From Leptospiraceae bacterium (GTDB taxonomy: Bacteria; Spirochaetota; Leptospiria; Leptospirales; Leptospiraceae), in assembly GCA_016708435.1 (NCBI GenBank), contig JADJFV010000001.1, positions 310,001 to 374,000 of the forward strand: a stretch of DNA of 64,000 nucleotides, in the 5' to 3' direction. Both the position numbers and the translations under genes were made by a program. Below, one piece after another: positions 52,318 through 60,708 of this stretch; within the stretch, counting starts at the first letter, position 1; each line of letters begins with the position of its first letter. The notes under the pieces are model-generated. The model did no database searches, had not been told where the DNA came from, and saw only the letters and a list, made by a program, of their open reading frames with translations.

Positions 52318-53788
52318 ATCCTGTAACTAGAATAGAAGTTGGATAAAACTTCTTCCAATCTTCTGTCTTCTCAGGCCAGCCAAATACGGAAAACGGCCAT
52401 AAACCGGAAGAAAACCAAGTGTCTAATACATCTTCATCTTGCGAAATTTCTTCTTTTTTCAAATTTGGATTTTTAGATTTTAATAATTCAAATGCTTCGT
52501 CAAGACTCTCCGCTACAACCATACTGCCATCAGGAGTATAATAGGCAGGAATACGATGACCCCACCAGAGCTGACGGGAGATACACCAATCTTTAATATT
52601 TTCCATCCACTCGAAATAAGTCTTTTCCCACATCTTGGGGATAATCTCTATTTTCCCGTCACGCACTACTTCCATTGCTTTGTCTGCGAGTGGCTTTATC
52701 TTAACAAACCATTGTGTAGAAAGATAAGGCTCAATTACCGCTCCTCCTCTCTGGTTGTGACCAATAGAGTGAGTGTAGTCTTCTATTTTTTCTACTAGAT
52801 TTAAGTTTTGTAAGTCTTCGATGATTTTCTTTCTAGCGGCATAACGATCTAAGCCTTTATATACACCTGCATTCTCGTTCAGAGATGCATCCGTGTTCAT
52901 GATATTAATCGGTGTTAGCCCTAAACGTTTTCCTGCTTCGTAGTCATTTGCATCATGTGCAGGAGTAATTTTTACTAGACCACTACCAAATTCTTTGTCT
53001 ACAAACGTATCAAAGAGTAAAGGAATTTCCCTGTTCATAAGAGGCAAAACAAGAGTAGCCCCTTTCTTAGATGCATAACGCGGATCATCAGGATGAGCAC
53101 AAACTGCAACGTCTCCAAGCATTGTCTCGGGACGAGTAGTGGCTACTACGATGTAGTCGGAAGTTCCTTTGATAGGATAACGTAAATGATAAAGATGACC
53201 CTTGGTCTCTCTGAATTCAACTTCAATGTCGGAGATCGCGGTCTTTGTAACCGGACACCAATTGATAATTCTTTCTCCGCGATAAATTAATCCTTCTTCA
53301 TAAAGCGAGCGGAATACTTTGATGACAGCCTTTGATAAGCCTTCGTCAAATGTGAATCTTTCTTTTGACCAGGTTACACTTTCGCCTAGCATCTTTTGTT
53401 GGTGAGTGATTTGTCCGCCGGACTTTGCTTTCCACTCCCAGACTTTGTTTATAAATTCTTCTCTTGTGAAATCAGTGCGGCTTTGTTTGTTAGCCGCTAA
53501 TTGTTTTTCGACAACAACTTGAGTTGCAATCCCGGCATGATCCATTCCGGGAACCCAGAGAGCAGCCTTCCCTTTTTTTCGCTCAATGCGAATCATTATG
53601 TCTTGGATCGTATGATTGAGAGCATGACCGATATGAAGTGTCCCTGTAACGTTTGGTGGCGGGATGACAATCGAAAATGGATCTTTCTTTGAATAGTCTA
53701 CTTGGAAAGAATTTTGTGCTTCCCAATATTCAATCCATTTTTTTTCTACAGCCTGTGGTTCATATCTATCGCTAATTTCTTTTTTCAT
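52268..53788 (-). CDS. valS: Valine-tRNA ligase, N-terminal part (frameshifted)
   Basis: The N-terminal region: 'PPPNVTGTLHIGHALNHT' (HIGH motif), 'MDHAGIATQ' and the editing (CP1) domain with 'TTRPETMLGDVAVCAHPDD'. The frame runs off into nonsense at '...FFLGGSDDYVWA'. Removing one A from 52299-52303 joins it with 51136-52317 to a protein of about 876 residues, the usual size of ValRS with its C-terminal arm. Start at 53788 has a weak ribosome binding site. Confidence 0.9.
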   Translation of the reverse strand: MKKEISDRYEPQAVEKKWIEYWEAQNSFQVDYSKKDPFSIVIPPPNVTGTLHIGHALNHTIQDIMIRIERKKGKAALWVPGMDHAGIATQVVVEKQLAANKQSRTDFTREEFINKVWEWKAKSGGQITHQQKMLGESVTWSKERFTFDEGLSKAVIKVFRSLYEEGLIYRGERIINWCPVTKTAISDIEVEFRETKGHLYHLRYPIKGTSDYIVVATTRPETMLGDVAVCAHPDDPRYASKKGATLVLPLMNREIPLLFDTFVDKEFGSGLVKITPAHDANDYEAGKRLGLTPINIMNTDASLNENAGVYKGLDRYAARKKIIEDLQNLNLVEKIEDYTHSIGHNQRGGAVIEPYLSTQWFVKIKPLADKAMEVVRDGKIEIIPKMWEKTYFEWMENIKDWCISRQLWWGHRIPAYYTPDGSMVVAESLDEAFELLKSKNPNLKKEEISQDEDVLDTWFSSGLWPFSVFGWPEKTEDWKKFYPTSILVTGFDIIFFLGGSDDYVWA

Positions 53789-53825
53789 AATGCTAAATTC
53801 TCTTGGTGACTAATCGTTGTTAGTC

Positions 53826-54080
53826 TTATGTATTTTCTGTAATGTCAAGTAAGACGTGTTTGTTTTTGATTGCGAATGCCATAAAATCATTTTCACTCAC
53901 AGCCATACGAACAGCAAATGGTAAAAGATGATATACAGTCTTAAAAATGGTTTTCATCTGCTCATCATTTTTAATGATATCTCTAGCCATAGGACCTACT
54001 TTTTCTATGACATATTTCTTGATGAGCGGAATGTTTGACTCGAGAGTTTTGATTACAAAATCTGATAATTCTTTGTCCAT
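53826..54080 (-). CDS. Small hypothetical protein
   Basis: An 84-residue protein from ATG 54080, chosen because GAGG lies 6 bases upstream; ATG 54095 would add five residues. It is helical throughout, opens 'MDKELSDFVIKTLES' and has a hydrophobic stretch 'LLPFAVRMAV' near 60-70. No family recognised. Upstream of valS on the same strand with a 37-bp gap, so possibly co-transcribed with it. Confidence 0.5.
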   Translation of the reverse strand: MDKELSDFVIKTLESNIPLIKKYVIEKVGPMARDIIKNDEQMKTIFKTVYHLLPFAVRMAVSENDFMAFAIKNKHVLLDITENT

Positions 54081-54196
54081 TGCTTGCCTCGCCACGTTAG
54101 TGCTCTAATGATTTACAGCCTCTATTTAAACAGATTTTTGCAATACGCTTTAGAGACAAGAATTATTAAACGTTACCCCTTAATACTGATTCAATC

Positions 54197-54622
54197 TTAG
54201 CCTTGAAATTCTTTTTTTACATGAGAGCCATCGCAAAAAGGTTTATTTCCAGAATGCCCACATCTACAAAATGCTGTAGTATTATTTTTTAGCGTTTTGT
54301 TCCCTGCCTTATCTTTTACTTCGATGGTTCCATAAACTAGAATGGGACCGTTAGGTAAAATTTCAATTTGCGTTTTAACGGTTTCTTCTTGTAAGCCGAC
54401 ATCTGAATTGTGATAATAAGACAAAGCTCCCGAAGGGCATTTGTCAATCTGTGTCATAATTTCCTTGGAGGAACTTCCCTCTATCTTCACCCAGGGTCGT
54501 TTCTTTGGATTGAATACTGACGGTAAACCCTTAAAACAAATAGCAGAGTGAATACAAACTTTTGGTTTCCATACGACTGTAATATCTTCGTTGGAATATT
54601 TTTTTGTAATGTCATCTTCCAT
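54197..54622 (-). CDS. Fer4_19 and CDGSH iron-sulfur protein
   Basis: A 141-residue protein from ATG 54622, preceded by AAGGAG; an upstream ATG (54667) would add 15 residues. Two domains: a divergent 4Fe-4S mono-cluster ferredoxin domain (Fer4_19) with 'CIHSAICFKGLPSVF' and 'IDKCPSGAL', and a C-terminal CDGSH zinc-finger-like domain 'FCRCGHSGNKPFCDGSH' binding a 2Fe-2S cluster. This pair of domains is a known bacterial architecture for a small redox or Fe-S transfer protein. Alone on its strand. Confidence 0.92.
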   Translation of the reverse strand: MEDDITKKYSNEDITVVWKPKVCIHSAICFKGLPSVFNPKKRPWVKIEGSSSKEIMTQIDKCPSGALSYYHNSDVGLQEETVKTQIEILPNGPILVYGTIEVKDKAGNKTLKNNTTAFCRCGHSGNKPFCDGSHVKKEFQG

Positions 54623-54667
54623 AAGCGCTCCTTTTTTTGTAATACTATTTTTATGAATCTCAAGCAA

Positions 54668-55087
54668 TGAAGTTAGAATAATCTTCGTGATTGACTAACT
54701 AAAACTAAACGGAATTTATTTTACAACAAATATTTTTTCAGAATCATTACGCAGTTCAACGCCGATTGAAGATAATGTGTAAATAAGCGCTATTTGCCGC
54801 ATTCACCTTGAAAGGTTCCAACGTGAGATTTAATACTTTTGTTGAAAGCTAAGTCGGGGTAGTTTTCGTTGTCATGGTGAGCGTGTCGAATCCATGCTCA
54901 ATAGAAATAGTATCCTTCGAAGCCCTAGTTAGAGTATAAGAGAAGCCCTTGCTAGGTGGTAGTGTGTGTATCGTTTGGTTATAGGATGGTAAAAGGAAAC
55001 AACTAGTTCGAAATGATTCCAGTAATTTCTATTATCCATCTCATTATTTTTGATTGACAATCAAAACAGAGGCTCTAGGTTAAATGC
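54668..55087. other. Intergenic region with dispersed repeat
   Basis: 420 bases between the divergent CDGSH gene and the small hypothetical gene. It contains the TCATGGTGAG..TGTCGAA repeat (54872-54896). No gene, tRNA or further hairpin was recognised. Promoters of the two flanking genes must lie here. Confidence 0.45.
54872..54896. repeat. TCATGGTGAG..TGTCGAA dispersed repeat, copy 2
   Basis: TCATGGTGAGCGTGTCGAAT and following CCATG resemble 17527-17560 (TCATGGTGAGTCTGTCGAA). Short elements of this kind are widely scattered in environmental bacterial genomes and can fold as CATGG..CCATG hairpins. No gene function is implied. Confidence 0.55.
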
Positions 55088-55381
55088 ATGGATATAAGAG
55101 ATTTTTTTGAAACTAAGATTTCAAATTTTAACGGAAACAATAAAGTAATTGGAGTTCTAAAGAACGGAGAAGAAGTCGTTGTTGCATTCGAGGTTACGGG
55201 ATTAAATTCCGACCAAGTCCAAGACTTCACGACAGGAATGATTTTTAACTTAAGTCAATTTAAAGAATTTAAAAATTACTCGGGAAATTTTGTTTATAGC
55301 AATACGAAGAACCATCATATTAAGCATAATGGCTCTTATGTGCATGGTGGACAAAACATAAAACGCTGGCAGTCTAAATAA
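55088..55381 (+). CDS. Small hypothetical protein
   Basis: A 97-residue cytoplasmic protein with a strand-rich middle ('VIGVLKNGEEVVVAFEV') and a His/Lys-rich end. No family recognised; it is not similar to neighbours. Start has a purine-rich TTAAATGC context but no strong ribosome binding site. Its end overlaps the convergent pyrE gene by 8 bases. Confidence 0.5.
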   Translation: MDIRDFFETKISNFNGNNKVIGVLKNGEEVVVAFEVTGLNSDQVQDFTTGMIFNLSQFKEFKNYSGNFVYSNTKNHHIKHNGSYVHGGQNIKRWQSK

Positions 55382-55928
55382 AATCTGCCTTTTTAAAAAC
55401 TGGATACATCTGAATACCGGCAGAGAGTAATGCTTCTTTGCCGCCTTCTTCTCTATCTAAAATACAAATTCCAGATTCTACTTTTATACCTGCTCGTCGA
55501 AGTGCCTCTACTGCTTTCAACGTAGATCCGCCTGTAGTAATTACATCGTCTACTACGAGACAGGATTTTACTTTGTCAATCTGCCCTTCAATTTCTTTCT
55601 TAGTTCCATGATCCTTTGTTTCTTTGCGAACGATTAGCGGATAAACAATCTTACCCTGTCTGAAATATTCCAGACTGAGTGAATAACTGATTGGATCTGC
55701 TCCAAGGGTCAGTCCCCCAACGGCTTCCGGTTGAGTTCCTAAGATTGTAGGAATATGCTCATTAACCACATAATCCGCGAATAAGGAAAGTCTATCAGGA
55801 ACTAATATGATTTCTTTGCAATTAAAATAGTGATGGGATTTCTTTCCCGAGGCAAGTGTAAATTCCTGTTCGGAATATCTATACGCATAGGTTTTTATGA
55901 AATGATGTAGCTCGTCTTTTTTACTCAT
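55374..55928 (-). CDS. pyrE: Orotate phosphoribosyltransferase
   Basis: Makes orotidine 5'-phosphate from orotate and PRPP in pyrimidine synthesis. The 184-residue length fits. Signatures: 'SGKKSHHYFNCKEI' substrate loop, 'GGLTLGADPIS' and the PRPP motif 'CLVVDDVITTGGSTLKAV'. Normal start; overlaps the hypothetical gene at the 3' end only. Confidence 0.95.
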   Translation of the reverse strand: MSKKDELHHFIKTYAYRYSEQEFTLASGKKSHHYFNCKEIILVPDRLSLFADYVVNEHIPTILGTQPEAVGGLTLGADPISYSLSLEYFRQGKIVYPLIVRKETKDHGTKKEIEGQIDKVKSCLVVDDVITTGGSTLKAVEALRRAGIKVESGICILDREEGGKEALLSAGIQMYPVFKKADFI

Positions 55929-56282
55929 AAGGAAAGATTTTTTGAATATATGAAGAAGTCGAGCAGTAAAATCAGATTTTTATTTCTTCTAAGCTCTGAA
56001 CAAGTCAATTTATTTTAAAAATTCTTTCATTGAAAAAATAAGAGAAATGAATGCCTTTGAATTCTAAATATATATCTTCTTTTGAAAGATAATATTTAGT
56101 AACCCTACGCAAGAGAATAAAACAGGGTTTTTAATCCAATCAAGAATATTAGATAAATCTATTAAATCAATAGTTTAACCGGGTTGGTGAGCGACTAAGC
56201 GATGGGGGACGAACCCACCGTTAGTGTAAACCCCACCCCGGGGCGGGGGGGGGCCCCCCCCCCCCGGGGGGGGGGGGGGGTT
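55929..56282. other. Intergenic region with dispersed repeat and G/C homopolymer tract
   Basis: 354 bases between pyrE and the ferritin-like gene, both on the minus strand. It holds the second copy of the GCGACTAAG repeat (56186-56237) and, at 56231-56280, a 50-base stretch almost wholly of G and C in long runs (about 9 G, 12 C, 15 G). This is alien to the base composition around it. A 62-codon frame running through it is not a gene. Confidence 0.55.
56186..56237. repeat. Dispersed repeat (GCGACTAAG..GGGGGACGAACCCA type), copy 2
   Basis: Matches 27952-28000: GCGACTAAGCGATGGGGG, ACGAACCCACCG, then GTGTAAACCCC. Here the unit runs directly into a G/C homopolymer tract, whereas copy 1 continues with ordinary sequence and a 9-bp hairpin. 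That contrast suggests that the tract replaced the real right end of the repeat. Confidence 0.65.
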
Positions 56283-57377
56283 TTATTTAAAGAAAGGTTG
56301 TCCAGCAGACTTTCCATCTTGATAACGAAGAAGTCCGAGTGCTTCGTATTTTGGTTTGATTCGATCACTCAAAAGTCCGATAGCTTTTAGGTTTGGAATT
56401 AATCTAGAAAATAGCGAAATTCTAAATTCAGACATGATGTCAGACTCGACAACCATCTTTACCCAATTCTCTCTAGAAATTGTATGACCAAAATACTCTT
56501 CGTGGAATTCGGTAAACAAGAAGCGGTTACGTAACATTATGCTCACTTCATACGCCCAATCTTCTCTATCTCTACGAACATGCTCAGGACATTCTTTTGT
56601 ATAAAAGTCTCTTAGAGCTTCCACACCATAATGCACATGGCGTGATTCATCTGAAATTACTTGTTTGAGAAGTTCGCGAAGAAGTGGTTCTTTTGTTAGT
56701 TTATAAATCAATCCAAATGCACCGAGAGCAAGTCCTTCAATCATAATTTGCATTCCTAAGAATTTTAAATCCCAATCTCCTGTGCTTGTAAGAGCGTGGA
56801 TAACAACGAATAGATTGTCATTGATATGATACAGCTTATGAAGTTTTGTATCAATGTATTTATAGAAGACTTCGACGTGTCGAGCTTCATCCATTACTTG
56901 TGTTGAACCATAATACTTTGCTCCCATCCAGGGTGTTGCTTCTACAGTCATCGCAGCAGCGTGTAATGCACCTTGTTCTCCATGAAGAAATTGAGATAGT
57001 AGCCAGGCAATTGTCGAGTGAAGCATTTCTTGTTTTTTCTTTTGATCTACCTTTCTATACATGTCTGTTCCAAACATAGGTTGTAGTTTTTCTGGAAATA
57101 TTGGCATTTCAAAGTTCTGCGGATCAACATTAGTATCCCAAGCTAGATCGTCAGCATCCCACTGACCTTTCTTTGCTTTGGTATATAGCTTTTGAAATTC
57201 TGGATTTCCAAAATTACTATACTTCCAATCATAATGAATGCCATGCTGAGACTTGATGTCTATTTGATCTCGTCTCCCTTCTTGCATTAAATAACCTGAA
57301 AAGGCAGAGGGAAATAAATCCCATGCAACCTTTACGTTTCTACTCGCCATGTCTGTAATGTCTAATATTGTAGCCAT
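56283..57377 (-). CDS. Ferritin-like diiron protein
   Basis: A 364-residue four-helix-bundle protein. Diiron ligand motifs: 'HGEQGALHAA', 'MDEARHVEVF' (ExxH), 'IEGLALGAFG' and 'ISDESRHVHYG' (second ExxH), the arrangement of ribonucleotide-reductase-like/monooxygenase diiron domains. The gene is often beside a TetR regulator, as here. Substrate unknown; lipid or aromatic hydroxylation is possible. A half operator (57402-57414) lies just before its start. Confidence 0.82.
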   Translation of the reverse strand: MATILDITDMASRNVKVAWDLFPSAFSGYLMQEGRRDQIDIKSQHGIHYDWKYSNFGNPEFQKLYTKAKKGQWDADDLAWDTNVDPQNFEMPIFPEKLQPMFGTDMYRKVDQKKKQEMLHSTIAWLLSQFLHGEQGALHAAAMTVEATPWMGAKYYGSTQVMDEARHVEVFYKYIDTKLHKLYHINDNLFVVIHALTSTGDWDLKFLGMQIMIEGLALGAFGLIYKLTKEPLLRELLKQVISDESRHVHYGVEALRDFYTKECPEHVRRDREDWAYEVSIMLRNRFLFTEFHEEYFGHTISRENWVKMVVESDIMSEFRISLFSRLIPNLKAIGLLSDRIKPKYEALGLLRYQDGKSAGQPFFK

Positions 57378-57401
57378 TCCTCTTACCTCTTTTTTAGTTT
57401 T

Positions 57402-57414
57402 TAATATTTGTTAT
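57402..57414 (-). promoter_or_regulatory. Operator-like site before ferritin-like gene
   Basis: TAATATTTGTTAT at 57402-57414 (ATAACAAATATTA on the coding strand) matches the centre of the tetR palindrome (ATAACAAATGTTAT) at 12 of 14 positions. It lies just upstream of the ferritin-like gene and overlaps the end of tetR, so the regulator could control both genes. It may be a coincidence in AT-rich sequence. Confidence 0.45.
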
Positions 57415-57989
57415 GAAACGTTAGTCGAAATAGATCCTATGAAAGAATCTAACATTTGTTTGATTAATAAAAAAATCTCTTCCTTTTCCTTGTTGTCATT
57501 GTGAATCATACTTTGAACCACTAGACCGAGGCAAAAGGTAAACATAGCCCCACTCGCTGGTGAGTCTCCAAAGCCAATTAGCTCACCTAGCGACTTACGG
57601 TAATAATTCGCAATGTCTCGAATGAAATTTTCAGGATCTTGCAAACCATTTTGTCTATAATAGTCAATGATTAGAAAAAGGACATTTTGAAAAAATATTT
57701 GGTTATTGGAAACGTATTGAAGTAGGTTATGAATTCTTTCATCAAAAGACTTTGTTCGATTAAATCTTTCTGTTAAAATGACAACTTGCTTACGGCTCAG
57801 TTGAAAAATCATTTGTCGAAAAATCTCTTCTTTACTTGGGAAGTAGTGGTAAAGCGTTCCAGTAGAAATTTGGAGTTCCTTTCCAATTTCTCGCATTGTC
57901 ACGCCTTGAAAGCCGCCGCGGGCAAATAAATCAAAGCATTTATCTAGTAATTCCTCTCTGTATTCATCGTGATTCACTATCTTTGGCAT
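57411..57989 (-). CDS. TetR-family transcriptional regulator
   Basis: A 192-residue repressor. Helix-turn-helix at about 25-65: 'GVTMREIGKELQISTGTLYHYFPSKEEIF' is the classical TetR pattern. The C-terminal ligand domain is helical and unspecific. It is followed 34 bp later by the ferritin-like gene, and its promoter holds a perfect palindrome (58001-58026), so autoregulation and control of the oxygenase-like gene are likely. Confidence 0.93.
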   Translation of the reverse strand: MPKIVNHDEYREELLDKCFDLFARGGFQGVTMREIGKELQISTGTLYHYFPSKEEIFRQMIFQLSRKQVVILTERFNRTKSFDERIHNLLQYVSNNQIFFQNVLFLIIDYYRQNGLQDPENFIRDIANYYRKSLGELIGFGDSPASGAMFTFCLGLVVQSMIHNDNKEKEEIFLLIKQMLDSFIGSISTNVS

Positions 57990-58000
57990 AGGGTTCTCGC

Positions 58001-58026
58001 TTATTTATAACAAATGTTATAAATAA
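58001..58026 (-). promoter_or_regulatory. Perfect palindromic operator upstream of tetR
   Basis: TTATTTATAACA (58001-58012) and TGTTATAAATAA (58015-58026) form a perfect 12-bp inverted repeat with a 2-base centre, 12 bases before the tetR ATG. TetR-family repressors bind palindromes of this size, often their own promoter. The inner ATAACAAATGTTAT repeats near the ferritin-like gene. Confidence 0.7.
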
Positions 58027-58126
58027 CTTTATTTTAGAACGGATGTTCGGTCAACAAAAAAAACTAATTTTACTACGAAAAAAAATCAACTTGCCAATTA
58101 CCTACTATTGATGAGAAAATGAAGCT

Positions 58127-58843
58127 ATGACACTATTCCTAGACCTTGATAATACCCTTTACGATGCAAAATATGCCTATAGCTATACAATTTCAAAACT
58201 GGACGAAGAATGGATTCGCAAAGGTAAACTAGGAAATTTTATCAGTCTCTACGAAAAGGCAAGACAAATCACTAAAGTTGATTTAAAAGATCATAGTTCC
58301 AATCGCTTGCGTATTCTATATTTCAAAAAGATTTTCGATGACATTGACGGCAAATTGAATATAGACGCTACTCTAGAGCTAGAAGAATTATACTTTAAGA
58401 ATTTTATACAAGGAATTCAAAACTACGTAAAAGCAAATCAGGCTAATTACAAGTTGCTGTTCAATCGGTTAAAAGAAATCTCAAACCAGCACAAAATATT
58501 CTTACTCACAAATGAAAACCTTCGCACTCAACTGATTAAGCTCAGTGCTTTTTTTCCAACCAACATTCCGATTCAACTTTTGACATCAGAAGAAATTGGA
58601 ATAGAAAAACCGAGTTCAGATTTTTTTAAACGTGCATTAAAACTCTCAGGTTCGAAACCTTCTGAATGTTTGATGATTGGGGATAATCTCGTGGATGATA
58701 TTAAAGGCGCACTCGGACAAAAGATTCCAAGTGTTTATTTAAAATCTATTTTCGGTGATATAGAATATTCAAAGACTAAAACTATAAGCGGTAAAAAATA
58801 TACAGAAGTAACTAACGTTCTAAAAGCACTTTCACTTTTTTAA
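58127..58843 (+). CDS. HAD-superfamily hydrolase, pyrimidine 5'-nucleotidase-like
   Basis: A 238-residue HAD phosphatase. Motif I 'FLDLDNTLYDA' (D-x-D), motif II 'LLTNEN' near 127, motif III/IV 'IGDNLVDDIKGAL' (G-D-N-x-x-D-D). 'DLDNTLY' at the start is typical of the pyrimidine 5'-nucleotidase/SDT1 group, which fits the neighbouring nucleotide genes. Substrate specificity not proven. Confidence 0.85.
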   Translation: MTLFLDLDNTLYDAKYAYSYTISKLDEEWIRKGKLGNFISLYEKARQITKVDLKDHSSNRLRILYFKKIFDDIDGKLNIDATLELEELYFKNFIQGIQNYVKANQANYKLLFNRLKEISNQHKIFLLTNENLRTQLIKLSAFFPTNIPIQLLTSEEIGIEKPSSDFFKRALKLSGSKPSECLMIGDNLVDDIKGALGQKIPSVYLKSIFGDIEYSKTKTISGKKYTEVTNVLKALSLF

Positions 58844-58879
58844 ATTGGCACTGCACAATGCAGTCAAATTAAGATTTTT

Positions 58880-58954
58880 TTACCACAAAGAGCACGAAGT
58901 TCACGAAGGAGTTATTATGGAATCCTGTCTTTTCTTTGCGTTCTTCGCGGTTAA
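58880..58954. repeat. Dispersed hairpin repeat ('gcgcaaag' type), copy 2
   Basis: CCACAAAGAGCACGAAGTTC (from 58882) and a right arm ending TTTGCGTTCTTCGCGGTTAA (58935-58954) form an imperfect stem, related to 8034-8105. It lies between the convergent HAD and adenosine kinase genes, so a bidirectional terminator role is plausible. Confidence 0.5.
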
Positions 58955-59012
58955 TTTCTTCTTAGTTTTCTTAAGTTTACAGCATTGAAGAGCTATTAAG
59001 TAGTTATCCGAG

Positions 59013-60011
59013 TTAAGCCATTCCCGCTAATACATGATGGTGATCTTTTAATGCAATGGAAAGTCTTGCGCCAATCTCCATAATCATCTTGGAGGCAACG
59101 TAATTTCCCCATTTGCAAGATTTGGCAATTGAGTATCCGTGGGTTAATCCGTATAATACGCCAGCAGCAAATGCATCGCCAGCTCCATTTGAATCAACTG
59201 GATTGTGAACTGGGTAACCTGTTACAGGAGACACAATTCCATCAACTGCGATAAATGCGCCGCGTGAACCCCAAGTCATAAATACCAAATTACACATAGT
59301 TCCTAGTTGCATGATCGCATCTTCTGGATTGTCTGTTTGAGAAAGAGCCATTGCTTCATCATGATTACAAAATGCTATGTCTACAAATTCCTCGGTGAGT
59401 TTTACAAAATCTTCTCTAGAACGATTGACACAAAATGGATCGCTGTAGGTAAATGCCACTTTGCCGCCGTTCTTCTTTGCAATTTCCATTGTATGAATAG
59501 ACGCATCTTTTGTATTCTGTCCATCCCAGAGATATCCTTCTACATAGGCAATTTGAGAATCTTTGAGTCTTTCTTCATGAATATCGCTTTTTGTTAAACT
59601 AGATGAGATTCCTAGATTGGTCAACATCGTTCTGTCTGCATCAGGAGTAGTGAGCACAACGCAAGTTCCAGTTTTACCTTCTCTAGAAGGTGGCACATCA
59701 AATATAATTCCAGCATGTTCCATATCCTTTTTGTAAAATCTACCATGCTCATCATCCGCAACCTTTCCGGTATAACATCCATTACCCCCAGAGTTTGCGA
59801 GCGCAATCATAGTATTTGCCGCACTTCCTCCAGAACGTAATTCCAATTTGTGTTCTTTTAAAAAATTTAAAAGCTTATTTTGACTTTCCGTATCTACTAA
59901 AGTCATAACACCTTTTTTAATTTCTGCCTTATTTAAAAAATCGTGCTCAATGCTTGCAAGAGTATCCACAAGAGCATTTCCTACACCAAATACATCATAT
60001 TTCTTTGTCAT
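59013..60011 (-). CDS. Adenosine kinase (PfkB family)
   Basis: A 332-residue sugar kinase. N-terminal 'GVGNALVDTLA', the substrate-lid 'RSGGSAANTMIALA', and the PfkB C-terminal signature 'NPVDSNGAGDAFAAGVLYG' with catalytic Asp. Sequence order and length match adenosine kinases of proteobacteria and spirochaetes; fructose- or ribokinase is less likely. It phosphorylates adenosine to AMP. Monocistronic. Confidence 0.85.
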   Translation of the reverse strand: MTKKYDVFGVGNALVDTLASIEHDFLNKAEIKKGVMTLVDTESQNKLLNFLKEHKLELRSGGSAANTMIALANSGGNGCYTGKVADDEHGRFYKKDMEHAGIIFDVPPSREGKTGTCVVLTTPDADRTMLTNLGISSSLTKSDIHEERLKDSQIAYVEGYLWDGQNTKDASIHTMEIAKKNGGKVAFTYSDPFCVNRSREDFVKLTEEFVDIAFCNHDEAMALSQTDNPEDAIMQLGTMCNLVFMTWGSRGAFIAVDGIVSPVTGYPVHNPVDSNGAGDAFAAGVLYGLTHGYSIAKSCKWGNYVASKMIMEIGARLSIALKDHHHVLAGMA

Positions 60012-60069
60012 TTACCTACTCACTTTTTGAGGAACTAATCATGGCAGAATATGATTTGAATTAAATAAA

Positions 60070-60708
60070 TCAACTCTTTTTCGGAGGAGAGAAGAATGGC
60101 GGTGAATGTAAATTTGCCTTAACAAGCTCAGGCTTTTTTTCATAGCCACAAAAATCTTTTAGAAAATGATACAGGATATGACAGGTCGCCCCCCATAACA
60201 AGCCTTGCGGCAAATCAAAATAGTAAATATTAAATCTTCCTGACGGATGATTATTCCATTCAATTGTATAAAAAGGAGCGTGCAGTAGTTCTTCTAATTC
60301 AATCTGAATCATAAAATCTACTTCGTTTCTATTGACGTTAAAATTGAAATCGCCATTGTAAACTGAAATGTAAGGGGTAATATGAAAACCTGTTCCTGTA
60401 TTCAAACCATTATAAGAACCAATGATTTCAAGTGTTTCGCGCCGCTCCCCTGTTTCTTCTTCCCATTCTCGCAGGGCAGTTTCGAGTAACGTTCCATCAG
60501 ACTCATCAAACTTTCCACCGGGAAAAGAAATTTGACCTGCATGACTCTTTAAATGTTCACTTCTCTTAGTAAGAAGAATTCCGGTTTTATGATTCCCGGT
60601 TTGATAAAAAGGTAAGACCACAGAAGAAATCTTTAATCCATTTGATGAAATCTGTGGAAAATTAGTATTAGCCAATAACTCTTTTATTTTATCAAACTGT
60701 ATCTTCAA
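60070..60708 (-). CDS. Nudix hydrolase, CoA pyrophosphatase-like
   Basis: A 212-residue protein. The Nudix box 'GGKFDESDGTLLETALREWEEETGE' follows the G-x5-E-x7-R-E-x-x-E-E-x-G pattern, and the preceding 'LLTKRSEHLKSHAGQISFPGG' is the CoA pyrophosphatase (NudL/YeaB) signature. It cleaves CoA and CoA esters to 4'-phosphopantetheine and 3',5'-ADP. It overlaps the end of the RNase D gene by 17 bases, so the two are co-transcribed. Confidence 0.93.
   Translation of the reverse strand: MKIQFDKIKELLANTNFPQISSNGLKISSVVLPFYQTGNHKTGILLTKRSEHLKSHAGQISFPGGKFDESDGTLLETALREWEEETGERRETLEIIGSYNGLNTGTGFHITPYISVYNGDFNFNVNRNEVDFMIQIELEELLHAPFYTIEWNNHPSGRFNIYYFDLPQGLLWGATCHILYHFLKDFCGYEKKPELVKANLHSPPFFSPPKKS

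Noticed and set aside
52268..52330. Programmed frameshift in valS
   Set aside because: There is no slippery heptamer with a stem-loop context and no known ValRS uses one; similar homopolymer faults in other genes make error the better explanation.
56202..56390. 62-codon frame through the G/C tract
   Set aside because: Gly/Pro runs come from the homopolymers and the frame then crosses the 3' end of the ferritin-like gene on the other strand.
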